Positions 60,781 to 64,000 of a stretch of DNA of 64,000 nucleotides are shown piece after piece. The stretch comes from Kitasatospora gansuensis (GTDB lineage Bacteria; Actinomycetota; Actinomycetes; Streptomycetales; Streptomycetaceae), in NCBI RefSeq assembly GCF_014203705.1, contig NZ_JACHJR010000001.1:7502001-7566000 (forward strand), in the 5' to 3' direction. How positions within the stretch are numbered: the first letter of the stretch is position 1; the number at the start of each line of letters is the position of its first letter. The translations under genes were made by a program, and so were the position numbers. A model generated the notes under the pieces. That model was not told where the DNA came from. It was given only the letters and a program-made list of their open reading frames with translations, and did no database searches.

Positions 60781-61356
60781 TCAGGCGGCGACGGCTGGGG
60801 CCGTGCGCAGTGGTGCGAGCGCGGTGCTCCAGGCGATGATCTGGTCGAGCAGCGTGTTCAGGGCGGGCAGGTTGTAGTCGCCGGGTTTGAAGACGCTGTA
60901 GTTCTCGAATTCGGTGATCAGCGACAGTGCGACCTGTTGGCGTACGTCGGCCATCTGGAGCTCGGCGGCGACCGCGCGCAGGTGCTCGACGGCCCGTACT
61001 CCGCCGACTCCGCCGTAGGACACGAAGCCGACCGCCTTGTTGTTCCACTCGGTGTAGAGGAAGTCGAGGGCGTTCTTGAGTACGCCGGGGATGCCGTGGT
61101 TGTACTCGGGTGTCACGATGACGAACCCGTCGAACGAGGCGATCGTGGCCGCCCACAGCTTGGTGTGCTGGTGCTGGTACCGGCCCAGCGACGGGGGCAG
61201 TGGCTCGTCGAGGAGCGGCAGCGGGTGGTCGCGGAGGTCGATGAGCTCGAACGTGGCGTCGTCGCGGCGCGAGGCGATGTCGAGCACCCACTTCGCGACC
61301 TGGTCGCCGTTGCGGTTGGGGCGGGTGCTGCCGAGGATGATGCCGATCTTGAGCAT
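60781..61356 (-). CDS. NADPH-dependent FMN reductase
   Basis: A 191-residue flavodoxin-like protein: KIGIILGSTRPNRNGDQVAK for the FMN phosphate, and VIVTPEYNHGIPGVLKNALD for the isoalloxazine contact. ATG 61356. It reduces FMN or quinones with NADPH. Divergent from the MarR gene, with a palindrome spanning the shared promoter, so MarR control (for example by quinones) is likely. Confidence 0.92.
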   Translation of the reverse strand: MLKIGIILGSTRPNRNGDQVAKWVLDIASRRDDATFELIDLRDHPLPLLDEPLPPSLGRYQHQHTKLWAATIASFDGFVIVTPEYNHGIPGVLKNALDFLYTEWNNKAVGFVSYGGVGGVRAVEHLRAVAAELQMADVRQQVALSLITEFENYSVFKPGDYNLPALNTLLDQIIAWSTALAPLRTAPAVAA

Positions 61357-61399
61357 GGCGTGTGCCTTCTCATCTGCGGCGCTTCGTGGCGGAAGTGCG

Positions 61400-61442
61400 T
61401 TGTTGGGCAGATCGTACGCTGCGCAGATGATCTGTCCAACAA
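61400..61442. promoter_or_regulatory. Candidate MarR operator
   Basis: TTGTTGGGCAGATC (61400-61413) and GATCTGTCCAACAA (61429-61442) form an inverted repeat with one mismatch in 14 pairs, in the gap between the divergent reductase and MarR starts. This placement would repress both genes. Confidence 0.6.
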
Positions 61443-61467
61443 TGAGTGGGTGGGTACCATTCCTGGT

Positions 61468-61965
61468 ATGAGCACCGAGAGCCCGACCGTGCCGGTCGCC
61501 GAAGGTGTCGACTCCGCTGGTGACTTCGGCCTCTCCCTCCTCGTCCTGATCCGCGCCTACCGGACTGTCGTCGAGGCGGTCCTCGACGACCTCCCGCAAG
61601 GCGCCCGCGGCTATCAGACGCTCGCCGTCGTCGCCCGGGGCGACCAGCACAACCAGCTCGCCCTGGCCACGTACCTGGGGATCGACCGGACGGTGATGAC
61701 CTACCTGATCGACGACCTCGTCGCGGCCGGCTTGGTGGAGCGCCGCCTCACTCCCGCCGACCGCCGCCAGCGCAGGATCGTGGCCACCGCCCGGGGCGTC
61801 GACACCCTCCGCGACCGGCAGCGGTTGGTGCGGGAAGCCGAGGATCGGCTCCTGGAGACGCTCGACGCGAACGAGCGCCAGGTGTTCCGGACCCTGCTCG
61901 GCCGGATCGCCTGCGACGTCCGGGACATGGACCTGACCGCTGCCCCCTGCGACGCCACCGGCTGA
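61468..61965 (+). CDS. MarR-family regulator
   Basis: A 165-residue winged-helix protein: NQLALATYLGIDRTVMTYLI as recognition HTH and the wing VERRLTPADRRQRRI, followed by a C-terminal dimerisation helix. ATG 61468 lies 25 bases from the palindrome. Likely repressor of itself and the FMN reductase. Confidence 0.92.
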   Translation: MSTESPTVPVAEGVDSAGDFGLSLLVLIRAYRTVVEAVLDDLPQGARGYQTLAVVARGDQHNQLALATYLGIDRTVMTYLIDDLVAAGLVERRLTPADRRQRRIVATARGVDTLRDRQRLVREAEDRLLETLDANERQVFRTLLGRIACDVRDMDLTAAPCDATG

Positions 61966-62132
61966 GCAGTCAGGGTGCTGTGTTCGACCCGATCGCCGCC
62001 GGTGTCGAGGAGATCGCCCACGACTGCGGCACGTCGGTAGATCCGACGGCTGGTCGGTCAGGCGGGGGCCCGCTGAGGGAGCAGGGAACCCGATGGCTGG
62101 GCGCGGTCACCTTTCGCTGTCGCCGCGTCAGC

Positions 62133-62948
62133 TCAGTCGCTTGCCGCAGCCGCGGGAGTGAAGTGGACGGGAGCCTCGAAGTTGGCGCGGCGGGCCGCGC
62201 GGCGGAAGACGGTGAGGACGGCCGGGCCGACGATCAGTACGCACAGGCCGGTGGTGACGGCGCGTCCGGTGTCCCAGCCGAGCGAGGTGGTGAGGTCGAA
62301 GAGCAGGTAGCGGTGCCACTGTTCGGTGAACGGCAGGCCCGGGAGGTAGGCGATCGAGCTGTTCGGGTCGAGGCTGAACGGCCAGAAGGAGAGGTTCAGC
62401 AGGAAGCCGAACAGGTAGCCGGAGGCCGCGCCGTAGCCGGCCAGCATCAGCATCTCGGCCTTGCCGCAGAGTTTCGGCAGTAGCCCGGCGAGCAGGCCGA
62501 CGAAGGCGCAGCCGAACATCTGGTACGGCATCCAGGGCCCGACGCCGCCGGTGAGCAGGGCGGAGGCGAACAGGGAGGTGCAGCCGAGGGTGAAGCCGAA
62601 GCCGGGGCCGAACGCCCGGCCTGCGAGGACCAGGATGAAGAAGACGGTCTCCACGCCGGCGGTGCCGGCGCCGAGCGGGCGCAGGCCGGCGTTGACGGCG
62701 GACAGGACGCCGAGCATGGCGAGCGCCTTGGCGTCGATGCCGCCTGCCGAGATCTCGGCGATGACGACGGCGAGGACCAGGATCAGCAGCGCGCCGAAGA
62801 TCAGCGGCGGTGCGTAGGCGGAGCCGAACTTCCCCGGGGCGACGACGAAGGGCCACAGGAAGGCGACCAGGCCGATGAACGCGGCCGGCGCCACGGCGAG
62901 GCGGGCCCGGCCGGGGATCCTGACGGCGGTCGTGCGAGCGGCGGTCAT
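62133..62948 (-). CDS. ECF transporter S component
   Basis: A 271-residue integral membrane protein with about six helices. GVLSAVNAGLRPLGAGTAGV and RAFGPGFGFTLGCTSLFASA are typical of CbrT-like ECF substrate-binding subunits (cobalamin or related). WMPYQMFGCAFVGLLAG follows. The start overlaps the ATPase stop (ATGA), so it is translated with the energising subunit. Which vitamin or metal is carried cannot be determined here; no riboswitch is visible within the window. Confidence 0.85.
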   Translation of the reverse strand: MTAARTTAVRIPGRARLAVAPAAFIGLVAFLWPFVVAPGKFGSAYAPPLIFGALLILVLAVVIAEISAGGIDAKALAMLGVLSAVNAGLRPLGAGTAGVETVFFILVLAGRAFGPGFGFTLGCTSLFASALLTGGVGPWMPYQMFGCAFVGLLAGLLPKLCGKAEMLMLAGYGAASGYLFGFLLNLSFWPFSLDPNSSIAYLPGLPFTEQWHRYLLFDLTTSLGWDTGRAVTTGLCVLIVGPAVLTVFRRAARRANFEAPVHFTPAAAASD

Positions 62949-64000
62949 CGGGCAGCCTCCGTCGCGGCCAGCGCCGACGCCACCTGAGCGGTGGTCAGGT
63001 AGGCGAGCGGAGCGAGGATCTTGGCGGTCTGGGGTGCGAAGGTCGGTGAGGCGACGATCACCTCGGCGGTCGGGCCGTCGGCGACGATCTCCCCTTCGGC
63101 CAGCACCACCACCCGGTCGGCGGATGCGGCGACGAACTCGACGTCGTGGGTCGAGACGACCACGGCGCGCCCGTCGGCGGCGAGTTGGTCGACGATGGCG
63201 GTCAGCGCCGTCTTGGCCTGGTAGTCCAGCCCTCGGGTGGGCTCGTCCAGCAGCACCACGGCGGGCGCGGCGGCGAGCTGGATCGCCAGCACCAGCGCCA
63301 GCTTCTGCCCTTCGGAGAGGTCGCGTGGGTGGCTGTCGTCGGGGATGCCCGGGGCGAGGCGGTCCAGGATCTGACGGGCCGTGAGCCCGGAGTCCTGTGC
63401 CGCGTCCCGGTCGGCCTGGGCCAGCTCCTGGGCCACCGATTCCAGGTAGAGCAGGTCGGTCGGGGTCTGCGGGACCAGGCCGACCAGGCGGCGGGCCTCG
63501 GCGGCGGAGACCCGCTTGGGGTCGACCGTCTTCTCCCCGGCCGCCCGGGTCACCTTCACGGTGCCGCCCTGGCGCGGGCCGGAGCCCTGCAGGGCCCAGA
63601 GCAGCGAGGACTTGCCCGAGCCGTTGCGGCCCATCAGCGCGGTGACCTGACCGGACGTCAGGTCAAGGCCGACCTCCCGGACGGCGACGACGTGGCCGTG
63701 CCGGACCAGCACACGATCGGCGGCCAGCACCGGCGCGCCCCCGGTGGCTTCACCGCGGGCGGGCGGGACGGGACGGTCGGCCAGCCGTTCGCGCAGCGGG
63801 GCGGCGGCCCGGCGGGCGTCGCGGACGGAGAGTGGCAGCGGCCGCCAGCCGGCCAGGCGTCCGAGCTCCACCACGGGCGGGGCGATGGCGGTGTCGGCGA
63901 ACACCTCGGACGGCGAGCCGTGCCGTACGGTGCCGTCGCCGGGAAGGTAGACGACCCGGTCGGCGTACTGGACGACGCGCTCCAGCCGGTGTTCGGCGAG
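62945..64000 (-). CDS. ECF transporter double ATPase, partial
   Basis: The minus-strand frame is open to the window edge, so the gene starts beyond 64000. The first 32 codons seen are the end of one ABC domain (LAEHRLERVVQYADRVVYLP). A linker and a complete second ABC domain follow: Walker A GRNGSGKSS, signature-like LSEGQKLALVLA, Walker B AVVLLDEPTRGLD and switch His STHD. Two ATPase domains in one chain are usual for actinobacterial ECF modules. It energises the S component downstream. Confidence 0.88.
   Translation of the reverse strand, partial: LAEHRLERVVQYADRVVYLPGDGTVRHGSPSEVFADTAIAPPVVELGRLAGWRPLPLSVRDARRAAAPLRERLADRPVPPARGEATGGAPVLAADRVLVRHGHVVAVREVGLDLTSGQVTALMGRNGSGKSSLLWALQGSGPRQGGTVKVTRAAGEKTVDPKRVSAAEARRLVGLVPQTPTDLLYLESVAQELAQADRDAAQDSGLTARQILDRLAPGIPDDSHPRDLSEGQKLALVLAIQLAAAPAVVLLDEPTRGLDYQAKTALTAIVDQLAADGRAVVVSTHDVEFVAASADRVVVLAEGEIVADGPTAEVIVASPTFAPQTAKILAPLAYLTTAQVASALAATEAAR

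Noticed and set aside
1..64000. CRISPR arrays, rRNA or tRNA genes
   Set aside because: No regularly spaced repeats, conserved rRNA segments or tRNA cloverleaf with T-loop sequence were noticed; a dedicated tRNA scan would be needed to be certain.

Overview
The window is 64 kb of very GC-rich DNA with strong G/C third-position bias, GTG and TTG starts, and GTGA/ATGA start-stop overlaps. Gene content (LacI-controlled sugar ABC genes, CBM2-GH5 secreted hydrolase, XRE and RsbW-like ATPase pairs, GlxA-type AraC regulators, a MobF relaxase, DUF4328 and DUF1330 proteins) indicates a Streptomyces or Kitasatospora chromosome. The many insertion sequences and broken genes suggest an accessory, possibly arm-located region.

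1-7.06 kb is a mannan/glucomannan utilisation locus: two sugar ABC permeases, a GH2 beta-mannosidase and a LacI regulator, all start-stop coupled, then a secreted CBM2-GH5 glycanase behind two LacI-type half-palindromes. 7.1-12.4 kb is a conjugation remnant: a large MobF relaxase-helicase (minus strand), a divergent small coiled-coil/HTH protein, and between them paired hairpins that look like an origin of transfer. A complete IS5-type element with perfect 35-bp inverted repeats (12.5-13.6 kb) follows, and it abuts a 5'-truncated phosphotransferase.

13.6-33 kb is an accessory cluster dominated by nucleotide chemistry. It holds an SDR, NUDIX proteins, WbqC-like and YdcF-like proteins, two HTH regulators, an HD phosphohydrolase and two RsbW-like ATPases. 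Its core is a tightly coupled operon (22.2-28.1 kb) of a thymidylate-synthase-like protein, a nucleoside diphosphate kinase homologue, a radical SAM enzyme, a DEDDh exonuclease, a P-loop kinase, an aldo-keto reductase and a glycosyltransferase-like protein. A fused ABC exporter and a strong terminator close the region. The synthase-like protein keeps the catalytic Cys but has Asp where thymidylate synthase has the uracil-reading Asn. I read the operon as an uncharacterised modified-pyrimidine (cytidylate-type) pathway, and this is the best candidate for a new system here.

33-50 kb is a gene graveyard with two mobile-element footprints (IS110, IS5 fragment). It carries remnants of a sugar permease, an SRAP peptidase, two SDR or esterase genes, a metal-receptor protein, an FAD monooxygenase, an alpha/beta hydrolase and a DM13 protein. 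Intact genes lie between them: DUF4328, NUDIX, substrate-binding protein, SRPBCC, LysR, DUF1330, HD and GlxA-like AraC.

50-64 kb holds regulator-enzyme pairs (TetR/hydrolase twice, MarR/FMN reductase) and a BlaI/M56 sensor pair beside a DedA-PAP2-PAP2 operon that shares an 18-bp operator with blaI. It also holds a transmembrane HTH protein fused to a glycosidase domain lacking both catalytic glutamates, divergent from a secreted seven-repeat beta-propeller protein. An ECF vitamin/metal transporter (S component and double ATPase, cut by the window end) completes the window. No rRNA, tRNA or CRISPR array was seen.
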